Shown: positions 1-11,089 of the stretch, piece by piece
Numbering within the stretch: the first letter of the stretch is position 1
Layout of the letters: every line of letters starts with the position of its first letter
NCBI RefSeq assembly: GCF_000252125.1
Contig: NZ_AHKF01000018.1
Coordinates: forward strand, 310,001 to 374,000
DNA: 64,000 bases
DNA from: Flavobacterium frigoris PS1
GTDB lineage: Bacteria > Bacteroidota > Bacteroidia > Flavobacteriales > Flavobacteriaceae
Direction: 5' to 3'
Notes under the pieces: model-generated
Database searches by the model: none
What the model saw: the letters and a program-made list of their open reading frames with translations, nothing else
What the model was told of the DNA's origin: nothing
Program-made: the position numbers and the translations under genes

Positions 1-25
1 TCGATTTTTATTAAAAAGTAGTTTT

Positions 26-721
26 TTATGCAAATGATAGGGCTTTTACTAGGTCTTCTTTTTTGTTTCTACTCAATGGTATTTTAGTAACACCAATTTC
101 TGCAAATTTACTATTGAAGCGTTCTACTTTGTCAACATTAATGATGTATGACTTGTGCACCCTTACAAATTTCTTCTTAGACAAATCGTTTTCAAAAGAT
201 TTCATTGTAGAAAGTACAAGGTTGCTATCGTCATCAGTAACAACTCTTACGTAGTCACCAAAAGCTTCAATCCACTTGATTTTAGAAGTAAAAATTTTCA
301 ATTTTTTCAAATTACTTTTGATAAAAATATGTTCTCCTTCTTCTTCTTTGGTATCTTTCTTTAATAAGTATAAGTCAATGGCTCTTTTTACGGAAGCATT
401 AAATCGATCAATTGCTATTGGTTTTTGAAGATAATCAGTGGCATCATAATCAAACGCTTTCATCGCATACTCCGCTTTAGAGGTAATAAAGATAATTTGT
501 GGTTTTATTTTTAATCCATCTAGGAAGTCAAATCCACTAATAACCGGCATCTCAATATCTAGAAATATTAAGTCTACATTATGTATAGACATGCAGCTTC
601 TAGCTTCAATAGCGTTTGAAAAATCGCCTATTAAATGTAAATTCGGGTGATTATTAACTAATTTTGCAATGATCATTCGTTGTATCGAACTATCATCGAC
701 TACGACACAGTTTAGTTTCAT
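26..721 (-). CDS. LytTR-family response regulator (LytR/AlgR type)
   Basis: Two-component response regulator of 231 residues. The N-terminal receiver domain (about 1-120) has the acidic pair at D9/D10, the phospho-acceptor D55 in FLDIEMP, and the conserved lysine K100 in LQKP. The C-terminal part (about 130-228) is a LytTR DNA-binding domain, with the typical FVRVHKSYIIN segment and an ending of the IPLSR type. In this family phosphorylation of the receiver controls binding of the LytTR domain to direct repeats. It starts divergently from rpsF and no histidine kinase lies next to it here, so its partner and targets are unknown. The family is clear; the regulon is not. Confidence 0.93.
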   Translation of the reverse strand: MKLNCVVVDDSSIQRMIIAKLVNNHPNLHLIGDFSNAIEARSCMSIHNVDLIFLDIEMPVISGFDFLDGLKIKPQIIFITSKAEYAMKAFDYDATDYLQKPIAIDRFNASVKRAIDLYLLKKDTKEEEGEHIFIKSNLKKLKIFTSKIKWIEAFGDYVRVVTDDDSNLVLSTMKSFENDLSKKKFVRVHKSYIINVDKVERFNSKFAEIGVTKIPLSRNKKEDLVKALSFA

Positions 722-826
722 GACAATATCATTTAAGATTTGGAATAGTAAATATATAGTTTATTTTCTAATTTAACAAAACATTACGATGAGTTTTTGT
801 AGTTCAACGATTAATTAGAAAAAAAT

Positions 827-857
827 ATTGCTCATTAAAAAAAATTGAGTATTTTTG
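827..857 (+). promoter_or_regulatory. Bacteroidota-type promoter of rpsF-rpsR-rplI
   Basis: A TTG at 828-830 and TATTTTTG at 850-857 match the -33 TTG / -7 TAnnTTTG consensus of Flavobacterium sigma-A promoters, with a 19-nt spacer. The predicted transcript starts about 25 nt before the rpsF ATG at 887. Confidence 0.7.
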
Positions 858-886
858 CACCCAAATTAACAAATAAATAAATATTT

Positions 887-1228
887 ATGAATCATTATGA
901 AACTGTTTTCATTTTAAATCCCGTTTTATCTGATGTTCAGGTAAAGGAAACAGTAAGCAAATTTGAAGATTTTCTTACTACTAGAGGAGCCGAAATGGTA
1001 TCGAAAGAGGACTGGGGCCTAAAAAAAATGGCTTACGAAATCCAAAATAAAAAAAGTGGTTTTTATCACTTATTCGAATTCAAAGTAGCTGCAGAAGTTC
1101 TTATTGCTTTTGAAACAGAATTTAGACGTGACGAAAGAGTTATGCGTTTCTTAACTGTAAGTTTAGACAAACATGCTATTTCTTGGGCTGAAAGAAGAAG
1201 AACAAAATTAAAATCTCAAAAAGCTTAA
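887..1228 (+). CDS. rpsF: 30S ribosomal protein S6
   Basis: Ribosomal protein S6 of 113 residues, within the usual length. It opens with the S6 pattern NHYETVFILNP and ends in a basic tail. S6 binds 16S rRNA together with S18 in the 30S platform. It is the first gene of a three-gene ribosomal operon: rpsR starts 3 nt after its stop, and rplI follows. Unlike in Proteobacteria, no priB-like gene lies between rpsF and rpsR, which is usual for Bacteroidota. Confidence 0.97.
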   Translation: MNHYETVFILNPVLSDVQVKETVSKFEDFLTTRGAEMVSKEDWGLKKMAYEIQNKKSGFYHLFEFKVAAEVLIAFETEFRRDERVMRFLTVSLDKHAISWAERRRTKLKSQKA

Positions 1229-1231
1229 ATC

Positions 1232-1528
1232 ATGGCTACATTACAACAATCTGCTTCAGGAAAAAAAGACGGAGATATCAGATATCTTACTCCTTTAAAC
1301 ATAGAAACTAACAAAACTAAAAAGTACTGTCGTTTCAAAAAATCAGGTATCAAATATATTGATTATAAAGATGCTGATTTCTTATTGAAATTTGTAAACG
1401 AACAAGGGAAAATTCTTCCTCGTCGTTTGACTGGAACTTCATTAAAGTACCAAAGAAAAGTTTCTGTTGCTGTGAAAAGAGCACGTCACCTAGCTTTAAT
1501 GCCATACGTGGCGGATTTACTTAAATAA
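1232..1528 (+). CDS. rpsR: 30S ribosomal protein S18
   Basis: Ribosomal protein S18 of 98 residues. The core has the family's rRNA-binding segment ([10 protein letters not shown], then YIDYKD, then [12 protein letters not shown] and a basic helix). The N-terminus is extended compared with E. coli, as is common in Bacteroidota. It lies in the rpsF operon, 3 nt downstream of rpsF, and S18 pairs with S6 in the 30S subunit. Confidence 0.97.
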   Translation: MATLQQSASGKKDGDIRYLTPLNIETNKTKKYCRFKKSGIKYIDYKDADFLLKFVNEQGKILPRRLTGTSLKYQRKVSVAVKRARHLALMPYVADLLK

Positions 1529-1593
1529 TATTTTAACTCAGTTGTTGGTTTTCTGAAACATGAAACCTAACTTCTATAAAAAAGGACAACAAC

Positions 1594-2031
1594 ATGGAAC
1601 TTATACTTAGACAAGACGTTCAAAATTTAGGATTTAAAGATGATGTAGTAACTGTGAAAAATGGTTATGGTCGTAATTTTTTAATTCCACAAGGTCACGC
1701 ACATTTAGCAACATCTTCTGCAAAGAAAGTATTAGCTGAAAACCTAAAACAAAGAGCGCACAAAGAAGCAAAAGTTGTAGCAGATGCAAATGCATTGGCT
1801 GAAACTTTAAAAGCTATCGAAATTAAAATTACTGCAAAAGCAGGTGGAGAAAAATTATTCGGTTCAATCACGAATATTGATATCGCTGATGCTTTAGCAA
1901 AAGGTGGTCAAGTAATTGACAGAAAATTCATCACTAGCGGTATCGTTAAACGTACTGGTAAATATGCAGCTAGCGTTCGTTTACACAGAGATGTAATTAT
2001 CGAATTGCCTTACGAAATTGTTGCTGAATAA
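1594..2031 (+). CDS. rplI: 50S ribosomal protein L9
   Basis: Ribosomal protein L9 of 145 residues. The N-terminal domain carries the L9 signature (MELILRQDVQNLG, then VKNGYGRNFLIPQG). A long connecting helix follows, then the C-terminal domain ending in an IIELPYEIV-type strand. It is the third and last gene of the rpsF operon; a strong rho-independent terminator lies about 35 nt after the stop. The 65-nt gap after rpsR holds nothing recognisable. Confidence 0.97.
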   Translation: MELILRQDVQNLGFKDDVVTVKNGYGRNFLIPQGHAHLATSSAKKVLAENLKQRAHKEAKVVADANALAETLKAIEIKITAKAGGEKLFGSITNIDIADALAKGGQVIDRKFITSGIVKRTGKYAASVRLHRDVIIELPYEIVAE

Positions 2032-2065
2032 TAACATTCTGTTAACAATTTGTTAAAAAGATATT

Positions 2066-2094
2066 AAAATCACCCTCAGGGGTGATTTTTTTTT
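2066..2094 (+). terminator. Rho-independent terminator after rplI
   Basis: A 10-bp perfect stem (AAAATCACCC pairing with GGGTGATTTT) with a TCAG loop and a T run. It closes the ribosomal-protein operon. Confidence 0.9.
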
Positions 2095-2130
2095 GTCTAA
2101 TTTCGCGGATATAAACTCATATCCATAGAA

Positions 2131-5100
2131 ATGAAAAAAATTATTGTTTTATTGTTTTTTGTTTTTGGTTTTACCTCAATGGTAGCTCAAACTACAACTT
2201 CCAGTATTAAAGGAACTGTAAAAAGTTCAGATTCGGAATCGCTTCCAGGAGCGACTATTTATGCTACTCATACTCCAACAGGATCTAATTATTCAGCATC
2301 ATCGAATGCTGATGGGAGATTCAATATGTTGAACATGAGAGTTGGAGGTCCATACAAAGTTACTGTAACTTATGTTGGGTTTCAAACACAGGTTTTTAAT
2401 GAAGTTTACCTTGAATTAGGAAAACCATTCAACTTAGACATTTTGTTGAAGGACGAAAGTCAGCAACTAAACGAAGTTACAATTACCGGTTCGAAAAACA
2501 AAGTTTTTCAAAGCGGAAGAACAGGTGCTGAAACTACTATTGGTAGAAGAGAATTAACGGCTTTGCCTACAATCTCTAGATCTGCCGAAGATTTTACACG
2601 TTTAGAGCCTTCAGCAAGTGGTGGTTCTTTTGGCGGTAGAAATGATCAATACAACAGCTACTCATTAAATGGAGCTGTTTTTAATAATCCTTTTGGATTA
2701 GATGCAGCAACTCCAGGTGGACAAACTGGTTCTCAACCAATTTCCTTAGATGCAATAGACCAAATTCAGGTTGCGACTGCTCCTTATGATGTTACATTAT
2801 CTGGATTTACGGGTGCTTCTGTAAATGCAGTGACAAAATCAGGTACGAATGAATTTCATGGAACTGCTTATGCTTTCTTTAGAAATCAAGATCTAACTGG
2901 TAGTAAAATCAACGGAGAGAAAATTTTTGTTCCCTCTTTAGAGCAAACTCAGGCAGGGTTTAGTATTGGCGGGCCAATCGTAAAAAATAAATTGTTCTTT
3001 TTTGCGAATTATGAAATAGACAATAGAAGTGACTTAGGTTCAAATGTTATTGCTAATGATGGCAACGGTACTACCGGAGTAAATGAATCTAGAGTTTTGG
3101 CTACGGATTTAATGCATGTGTCTACAGAATTAGGTAAGTTAGGATACAATACTGGAGCATATGAAGGTTTTACTCATAATTCGGATTCAAATAAAGGGAT
3201 AATTAAATTTGATTGGAATATAAATGACAATCATAAATTAGCTGTTATTTATAATTTTTTAGATGCATCGAAAGATAAGCCTGCACATCCTACTGCTATC
3301 AAGCGTAGAGGACCAGATAATAATACAATGCAATTTCAAAATTCTGGTTACCAGATAAATAATAAATTAGATTCGTTTTTAATTGAGTTAAATTCAAAAT
3401 TTAGCGAAACAGTTTCGAATAAATTACAGGCGGGTTATACTCATTTTAATGATTTTAGAAATCCATTTTCTAGTCCTGCACCTGCGATTAATATCGTAAA
3501 AGATGGTTCTGCTTATATTATTGCTGGTCACGAACCATTTTCAATCAATAATACATTAGATCAAAAAGTGTTACAAATTACGGATAACTTAAGTTACGTA
3601 ACTGGAAATCATGCATTCACTTTTGGTTCTTCATTTGAAAAATACCAATTTAAAAATTCGTTTAATTTAACGGGGTACGGTTTTGATATTTTTGGAGATG
3701 TTACTTTAGCTCAATTTGATACTAATATTAGTAATGGATATTATGCTGGTGCTATTGCTGCTGCGCAAAACACTTTTGATACAAAGAGTTCAATTGAACC
3801 AGGTACTGATGGCGGATGGAAACTAGCGGAGTTAAATGTTGGTCAATTGGCTTTCTATATGCAAGATGAATGGAGTATTAATGATGACTTTAAATTATCT
3901 TTAGGAGTAAGAGTTGATAAACCGTTGTATTTTAATACATCAGATTTAATTCAGAAATATATCGATACTGATAATGGTGCTTCAAGAGATAATAGCACTC
4001 TTTATTATAATCCAAATACTCGTACTAATGAGGCTTTAATTTCTACAACTTTACCGTCTAATAAATTACTATGGTCTCCAAGACTAGGATTTAATTGGGA
4101 CGTTAAAGGTGATAAAACAACTCAAGTTCGAGGTGGTACTGGAATTTTCACAGGAAAACTTCCTTTTGTATGGTTAGGAAATCAAGTAAGTGGATCAGAT
4201 GATGGTTTCTTACAACTTATGGATAAAGATTTTGAATGGCCACAAGTATGGAGATCTAGTTTGGGTATTGATCACAAGTTTGAAAACGGTTATATCGCAA
4301 CTATCGATTTATCTTATAATAAAGATATCAATGGTGTGCATGTTCAAAATTGGGGATTAATCGAGCCTACCGGTACCTTGTTAGGTGCAGATAGTAGAGC
4401 TATTTACAACTCTGGCGATAAAGGGGTAAACAGTGGTGCTTATGTTATGACTAATTCTAATAAAGGATATGTTGTTAATTCTTCTGTAAAATTACAGAAG
4501 AACTTTGATAATGGTTTGTTTGCTAGTTTAGCTTATAACTATTTGGTTTCTAAAGATGTTAACTCTATTGAAGCCGAGATTACAGGTGATGCTTTTGCAT
4601 TTAACCCTGCTTTAGGAAATGTAAATAATGCTGTATTGTCAAACTCTAAATACGGAGATACACACCGTTTTATTGGGGTAGCATCAAAAAAATGGAAGTA
4701 TGGTGCTAACGACAAGTGGGCAACTACTTTTTCTACATTCTTCGAATATGCTCAAGGTGGACGTTTCAATTATACATATGGGGGCGATATCAACAATGAT
4801 GGTGCTTTTGGGAATGATTTAATTTATGTTCCTACAACTAACGAGATTGCTACTATGGCCTTTACAGGAACTGTTACTGAAGCACAACAGCAAAGAGCAG
4901 CATTTGACGCATTTATCGGTCAAGATGATTATTTAAGCGGAAGAAGAGGGCAATATGCAGAGCGTTACGGTGCTTTAGCGCCATGGAGAGGAAAATGGGA
5001 TGTAAAATTAATGCAAGATTATAACTTTAAACCTTCTTCAAGTTCTAATAAAACAAATACAATTCAATTTAGTGTTGATGTGTTGAACATAGGTAACTTA

Positions 5101-5283
5101 CTTAATTCTGATTGGGGATTAGTACAGGTTCCTACAACTGTGCAACCTATTGGCGTTTCTGTAGATCAAACTACAAAAACACCAACCTATAGTTATAATG
5201 GAACACAAACTAAAACATTTAATTACGACGCTAGTTTATTGTCAAGATGGCAAGCGCAATTTGGAATTAGATATATTTTCTAA
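2131..5283 (+). CDS. TonB-dependent receptor, Oar-like
   Basis: Outer-membrane TonB-dependent receptor of 1050 residues. A Sec signal peptide ends near residue 20 (SMVAQ). A carboxypeptidase-regulatory-like (CnaB-like) domain follows at about 24-110, with GATIYATHTPTG and YVGFQT. The plug domain is at about 120-235, and the rest is a beta-barrel ending in an aromatic residue (FGIRYIF), as outer-membrane proteins do. The layout matches the Oar-like subgroup of Bacteroidota receptors. No SusD-like partner lies next to it, so it is probably not a classic polysaccharide-utilisation SusC. The substrate cannot be read from the sequence. It is a single transcription unit closed by a strong terminator. 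Confidence 0.93.
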   Translation: MKKIIVLLFFVFGFTSMVAQTTTSSIKGTVKSSDSESLPGATIYATHTPTGSNYSASSNADGRFNMLNMRVGGPYKVTVTYVGFQTQVFNEVYLELGKPFNLDILLKDESQQLNEVTITGSKNKVFQSGRTGAETTIGRRELTALPTISRSAEDFTRLEPSASGGSFGGRNDQYNSYSLNGAVFNNPFGLDAATPGGQTGSQPISLDAIDQIQVATAPYDVTLSGFTGASVNAVTKSGTNEFHGTAYAFFRNQDLTGSKINGEKIFVPSLEQTQAGFSIGGPIVKNKLFFFANYEIDNRSDLGSNVIANDGNGTTGVNESRVLATDLMHVSTELGKLGYNTGAYEGFTHNSDSNKGIIKFDWNINDNHKLAVIYNFLDASKDKPAHPTAIKRRGPDNNTMQFQNSGYQINNKLDSFLIELNSKFSETVSNKLQAGYTHFNDFRNPFSSPAPAINIVKDGSAYIIAGHEPFSINNTLDQKVLQITDNLSYVTGNHAFTFGSSFEKYQFKNSFNLTGYGFDIFGDVTLAQFDTNISNGYYAGAIAAAQNTFDTKSSIEPGTDGGWKLAELNVGQLAFYMQDEWSINDDFKLSLGVRVDKPLYFNTSDLIQKYIDTDNGASRDNSTLYYNPNTRTNEALISTTLPSNKLLWSPRLGFNWDVKGDKTTQVRGGTGIFTGKLPFVWLGNQVSGSDDGFLQLMDKDFEWPQVWRSSLGIDHKFENGYIATIDLSYNKDINGVHVQNWGLIEPTGTLLGADSRAIYNSGDKGVNSGAYVMTNSNKGYVVNSSVKLQKNFDNGLFASLAYNYLVSKDVNSIEAEITGDAFAFNPALGNVNNAVLSNSKYGDTHRFIGVASKKWKYGANDKWATTFSTFFEYAQGGRFNYTYGGDINNDGAFGNDLIYVPTTNEIATMAFTGTVTEAQQQRAAFDAFIGQDDYLSGRRGQYAERYGALAPWRGKWDVKLMQDYNFKPSSSSNKTNTIQFSVDVLNIGNLLNSDWGLVQVPTTVQPIGVSVDQTTKTPTYSYNGTQTKTFNYDASLLSRWQAQFGIRYIF

Positions 5284-5305
5284 ACCAGAGTAATAATAAA
5301 AATTG

Positions 5306-5337
5306 AAAAGCCTTCTTGAAAAAGAAGGCTTTTTTTG
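5306..5337 (+). terminator. Rho-independent terminator after the TonB receptor gene
   Basis: Stem of about 12 bp (AAAAGCCTTCTT / AAGAAGGCTTTT) with a GAAA loop, followed by a T run. Confidence 0.9.
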
Positions 5338-5408
5338 TTTAAAAATTTTAAATTTGCAATCCTAATTTCAATGTTACTTAGATGTTGAAATTATAATTAA
5401 CGAAAGTT

Positions 5409-5458
5409 GAATTCACAAGACTATAGAATTGATTTCGATTCTATAGTCTTGTGAATTC
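5409..5458. repeat. Perfect 21-bp inverted repeat
   Basis: The arms 5409-5429 and 5438-5458 are exact reverse complements of 21 nt, with an 8-nt loop. Each arm begins or ends with an EcoRI-like GAATTC. No T run follows, and a separate canonical terminator already lies 70 nt upstream. It sits 17 nt before the start codon of the DUF6495 gene, so it would lie in that gene's leader or promoter region. Confidence 0.85.
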
Positions 5459-5475
5459 TAAAAATTAAACCAAAC

Positions 5476-5949
5476 ATGAAATATACAAGATTAACAAAAG
5501 AGCAATTTGAAGAGTTAACTCAGGAGTTTAGCACATTTTTGGCTACGCAAGCTATCGATAAAGGGGAATGGGATACCATAAAAGCCGAAAAGCCAGAAGT
5601 AGCAGAACAAGAATTGGATGTTTTTTCTGATTTAGTGTGGGAAGGAGTACTTACAAGAGCGGAGTATTTGGAACATTTTTCAAAAAGTCATATTTTTCTT
5701 TTTCAAAGTTTCGATACCCACGTTCAGTCTATAGTTCTAAAATCATTAGTTCCTGAAGTTGATTTTTTAACTAAAGAAGGACTGCAATGGCTTAGTGATA
5801 ATATGTTTACCGATACCATCGAAATGAAGGTAGGTAAAAAAGAGTTTTCTGAAGAACGCAATAGTTCCCTTTTTGCATTAATACAGCAAGGTGCTTTCTT
5901 GAGTGACGGTCAGCTATACAAGCAAATAAATTCGATTATTGAGTCGTAA
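5476..5949 (+). CDS. DUF6495 family protein
   Basis: Cytoplasmic protein of 157 residues without signal peptide or membrane segments. It resembles the flavobacterial DUF6495 family (opening MKYTRLTKEQFEEL, then EKPEVAEQELDVFSDLVWEGVL). It is acidic and mostly helical. No catalytic motif is visible and its function is unknown. It is monocistronic, with a 21-bp inverted repeat just upstream and a strong terminator between it and ligA. Confidence 0.8.
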   Translation: MKYTRLTKEQFEELTQEFSTFLATQAIDKGEWDTIKAEKPEVAEQELDVFSDLVWEGVLTRAEYLEHFSKSHIFLFQSFDTHVQSIVLKSLVPEVDFLTKEGLQWLSDNMFTDTIEMKVGKKEFSEERNSSLFALIQQGAFLSDGQLYKQINSIIES

Positions 5950-5969
5950 TTCAGTTGTTATTTATTTTT

Positions 5970-8033
<2,064 letters not shown>

Positions 8034-8042
8034 AGAAAGAAA

Positions 8043-8735
8043 ATGAGGGTTTTTCGCAAAGAAACTAATCTAGAAAAAGGCTTAATCCTCTTGTTTTTAT
8101 TAATAGGATTGATTGAGGTTGTAACCGAAATTTATGCGGATTCTAGAATTCAGTATGTGATTAAGCCTCTTGAGGTAATTGTATTGTTGGTTTTGTATTG
8201 GTACTCTTCCACAATAAGAAACCCTCTCTTTTTTATCAATATGTCTTTTTTACTGATCGGTAGGTTGTGTTTTATTCCAAACGAGATAAGCATGGTTTTT
8301 TATGCTTTGGTCGCTGTTTTTTTTCATCGTATAATTCAGATATGTTATATCACCAAGTTAATAAAACTCAAAGATTTCATACCCTCGGTTTTAGCCTCAG
8401 TCCCTTTTCTGATTTTTTTCTTGTATTTAGTATCTATCCCAGAAGATGTTTTGGTAAGAAGTTATGTGGTTTTGGTCGTTCAAATCATTTTAATTTCAAC
8501 GCTCAGCGGAATAATATTATCTCAATATCTAGGAACTTTTAATAAAAAATTCGTTTGGTTGTTTGTTTTTGGACTGATGTCACTGATGCAAACTTTTTTA
8601 ATATTTCTGGAGAAGTTTTATTTCGAAGGCTTTACTATAATCAGTCTTAGACCAATGAGTTTGTTGTTAAATACCATGGTTTGTTTCTCTTTTTATAGGT
8701 TTGTGATTACCGCAGAAAGCCTAGACCATGATTGA
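8043..8735 (+). CDS. Putative polytopic membrane protein
   Basis: Protein of 230 residues with about seven or eight hydrophobic segments and short loops. There is no recognisable catalytic motif. The arrangement vaguely resembles YhhN/TMEM86-type small polytopic proteins, but I cannot support that assignment. It follows ligA after 9 nt. Its 3' end overlaps the convergent metallophosphatase gene by 15 nt (8721-8735). Function unknown. Confidence 0.75.
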   Translation: MRVFRKETNLEKGLILLFLLIGLIEVVTEIYADSRIQYVIKPLEVIVLLVLYWYSSTIRNPLFFINMSFLLIGRLCFIPNEISMVFYALVAVFFHRIIQICYITKLIKLKDFIPSVLASVPFLIFFLYLVSIPEDVLVRSYVVLVVQIILISTLSGIILSQYLGTFNKKFVWLFVFGLMSLMQTFLIFLEKFYFEGFTIISLRPMSLLLNTMVCFSFYRFVITAESLDHD

Positions 8736-9632
8736 TTTGCCCATAGATGATTTTGCTTTGTTATGGTCAAGGAAGAAATCAATTCGCCCCAGATTAATTC
8801 CATAACAACCTACTTGGTTTACAAGGACCTCTTCACCAATGCGATTTTTGGTTACTGTTGGTTTATCGAGAAAAGTGTGTGTATGTCCACCTATTATTAG
8901 ATCGATATCTTCTGTAAGAGCGGCTAATTTTAAATCTGAAATAGTATTAGGCGCATTCTTATAGTTATAACCCAGATGGGAAAGACAAATAATCAAATCA
9001 CATTTTTGCTCTTTTTTTAATATTCGAACCATTTCTTGGGAGGCTTCAACGGGATCATTATAAACGGTTTCTTTATAATTTCTTTTGTCAACTAAACCTT
9101 CTAGTTCAATGCCTATGCCAAAGACACCAATTTTGACACCATTCTTGTTGAAAATTTTATAAGGTTTTACCAGACCATCCATCATGGTATTTTTAAAGTC
9201 ATAATTGGCTGATAGGAATTCAAATTTCGCAAATGGCATTTGTGTATATAATCCTTCAACACCGTTATCAAAGTCATGATTACCTATTGCAGAGGCGTCA
9301 TACTGCATCATGCTCATTAATTTAAATTCAAGTTCGCCACCATAATAGTTAAAATAAGGGGTTCCTTGAAAAATATCGCCCGCATCAAGGAGCAAGACAT
9401 TAGGATTTTCTTTTCTGATTGTTTCAATCAGTGAAGCTCTTCTCGCAACACCGCCCATATTTGGGTTTCTCGGGTCATCGGCAGGAAAAGGATCAATATG
9501 ACTGTGTACATCGTTGGTGTGTAAAATAGTGATTTGTTTCACATTGGGTTTGCTGAAACTACTCAATGATAATCCCAAACTCAACATTGCAGTGCTAGCC
9601 GCAGTTTTCTCTATAAAATCTCTTCTTTTCAT
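8721..9632 (-). CDS. Tat-exported metallophosphatase (5'-nucleotidase N-terminal half)
   Basis: Calcineurin-like metallophosphoesterase of 303 residues. The metal-binding blocks are in order: HTNDVHSH, LLDAGDIFQGT, GNHDFDNG and GGHTHTF. The first residues (KRRDFIEKTAA followed by a hydrophobic stretch) look like a twin-arginine signal, which fits a protein exported with its metals bound. UshA-type 5'-nucleotidases fuse this domain to a C-terminal substrate-binding domain. Here that domain is a separate gene immediately upstream (9740-10516). The two products probably form one periplasmic nucleotidase, or work as a pair. The exact substrate is not known. Confidence 0.9.
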   Translation of the reverse strand: MKRRDFIEKTAASTAMLSLGLSLSSFSKPNVKQITILHTNDVHSHIDPFPADDPRNPNMGGVARRASLIETIRKENPNVLLLDAGDIFQGTPYFNYYGGELEFKLMSMMQYDASAIGNHDFDNGVEGLYTQMPFAKFEFLSANYDFKNTMMDGLVKPYKIFNKNGVKIGVFGIGIELEGLVDKRNYKETVYNDPVEASQEMVRILKKEQKCDLIICLSHLGYNYKNAPNTISDLKLAALTEDIDLIIGGHTHTFLDKPTVTKNRIGEEVLVNQVGCYGINLGRIDFFLDHNKAKSSMGKSIMV

Positions 9633-9739
9633 TTGTTTATTTTTGGAGCTGTTTCCCGCTTTCCATTACAATCTTTTAATTTTTTCTTTAAAAATTAAAA
9701 GGATTTCCATTTCAATCGGGGCTAAAGGCATTTTAGCAA

Positions 9740-10516
9740 TTAGTCAACAATAATTCTGTTGTCTTGAACTGACCTAATGGTGTCGGTTTCTTTAAAATAA
9801 TCAATCAATATATTTCTCAACTTGTAATCTAAATCATAGGTATGGATTCCTTTTTTGAAAAAAGACATATTATCACCACCGTTAGCAAGATAATCATTGG
9901 TACTAACGTAATAAATTTTATTATTGTCAAGTGCTTTACCTTGAACAAAAATATTTTTTGCCTCGTTTTTATCAATAGTAAAAGTCATTCCTGAAAGTGG
10001 ATGGGGTTGTTTTTCTCTTATAAAATAATTGACAATTTCTAATACTTGCTCTCCTTTTAATGAAACAACGACAAGACTGTTTTCAAAAGGCATGATTTGA
10101 TAGGCATTTCGAGCAGTTACATTTCCTTTTGGTAGAATATCGCGAATACCACCGTGGTTTAGGAAACAGATATCTATAGTTTTGTTTTCCCGGGCTTGAA
10201 AAACAGAGTTACCACGACGTAGTATTACATCTGCCATCATATTACCTATAGTCGTTTGCCATGTCCGAGTGGTTTTGTCTAATGTCTCGGGGCAATATGC
10301 TAATACGCTATCTAAATCTTTATTTATGTGTTCACGATATGGTTTTATAAATGATTCTATTTCAGTGACTTGTTCTATTTTTTCGGTGATCGGAAGCTGC
10401 TTTCCTTCAATTTTACTAACTGTGAGGGTTTTATTTCCGCAGGAAACAATAAAAAATAATGTTAAGAATATAACAAAAAGTTTGAAAACATCGTTATACT
10501 TTTTTAGATTTACCAT
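9740..10516 (-). CDS. 5'-nucleotidase C-terminal domain lipoprotein
   Basis: Protein of 258 residues with a lipoprotein signal (FFIVSC, lipobox cysteine at about residue 26). The body is a 5'-nucleotidase C-terminal substrate-binding domain, with GNMMADVILRRG, FLNHGGIRD, MPFENSLVVV and NDYLANGGD. It lacks the metal-binding catalytic domain, which the next gene downstream on the same strand encodes (107-nt gap). The split gives a membrane-anchored substrate domain and a soluble Tat-exported catalytic domain. Function is inferred from UshA-like relatives. Confidence 0.88.
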   Translation of the reverse strand: MVNLKKYNDVFKLFVIFLTLFFIVSCGNKTLTVSKIEGKQLPITEKIEQVTEIESFIKPYREHINKDLDSVLAYCPETLDKTTRTWQTTIGNMMADVILRRGNSVFQARENKTIDICFLNHGGIRDILPKGNVTARNAYQIMPFENSLVVVSLKGEQVLEIVNYFIREKQPHPLSGMTFTIDKNEAKNIFVQGKALDNNKIYYVSTNDYLANGGDNMSFFKKGIHTYDLDYKLRNILIDYFKETDTIRSVQDNRIIVD

Positions 10517-10564
10517 TTATAATATGACTTAATTAATTTAATTTTGTAAACGAGTAAAAATAGT

Positions 10565-11083
10565 ATGTTTTTAAGTTTTATAAAAGATTTTTCGGTAAAA
10601 AAAATATTAAAAAACAGTTTGCATAATGTAAAAAGCAATTTCGTTTCTGGGCGTATTAAGACGGTGGGTTTACTGGTAGACCAAAGTTATTTTTCAGAAA
10701 CTCCATTATTAATACAGGAACTTGTTGGGAAAGGTATTTTAGAAGAGGATATAACAGTCATAGTTTATAAAGATAAGTTTAAAAAGAATAAAAGCAGCGT
10801 GCGAGCGAGTTTTAGTTCGAGTCATTTAAACTGGAATTCTGAAATTAATAATTTGGCCGTAAACGATTTCATCGAAAAGGAATTTGATTTATTGATCAGT
10901 TACTATGATGTAGAAAAGGCTATTCTATTAGTGGTAACGCATAATTCAAAAGCACATTTTAAAGTTGGGTTTGCTGCAATTGATAAAAGATTCAACGACA
11001 TGATGATTAACACTAATGCTGAGAATTATAAAGCTTTTACTCATGAATTATTTAGGTACTTAAAAATATTAAATAAAATATAA
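10565..11083 (+). CDS. DUF6913 family protein
   Basis: Soluble protein of 172 residues that I place in DUF6913, a flavobacterial family of unknown function. It has an alternating alpha/beta pattern (GRIKTVGLLVDQ, EFDLLISYYDVEKAILLVVTH), suggesting a small Rossmann-like fold, but no catalytic motif is evident. It lies directly upstream of dapA with a 6-nt gap and is probably in the same transcript. Its role is unknown. Confidence 0.75.
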   Translation: MFLSFIKDFSVKKILKNSLHNVKSNFVSGRIKTVGLLVDQSYFSETPLLIQELVGKGILEEDITVIVYKDKFKKNKSSVRASFSSSHLNWNSEINNLAVNDFIEKEFDLLISYYDVEKAILLVVTHNSKAHFKVGFAAIDKRFNDMMINTNAENYKAFTHELFRYLKILNKI

Positions 11084-11089
11084 TTTAAC

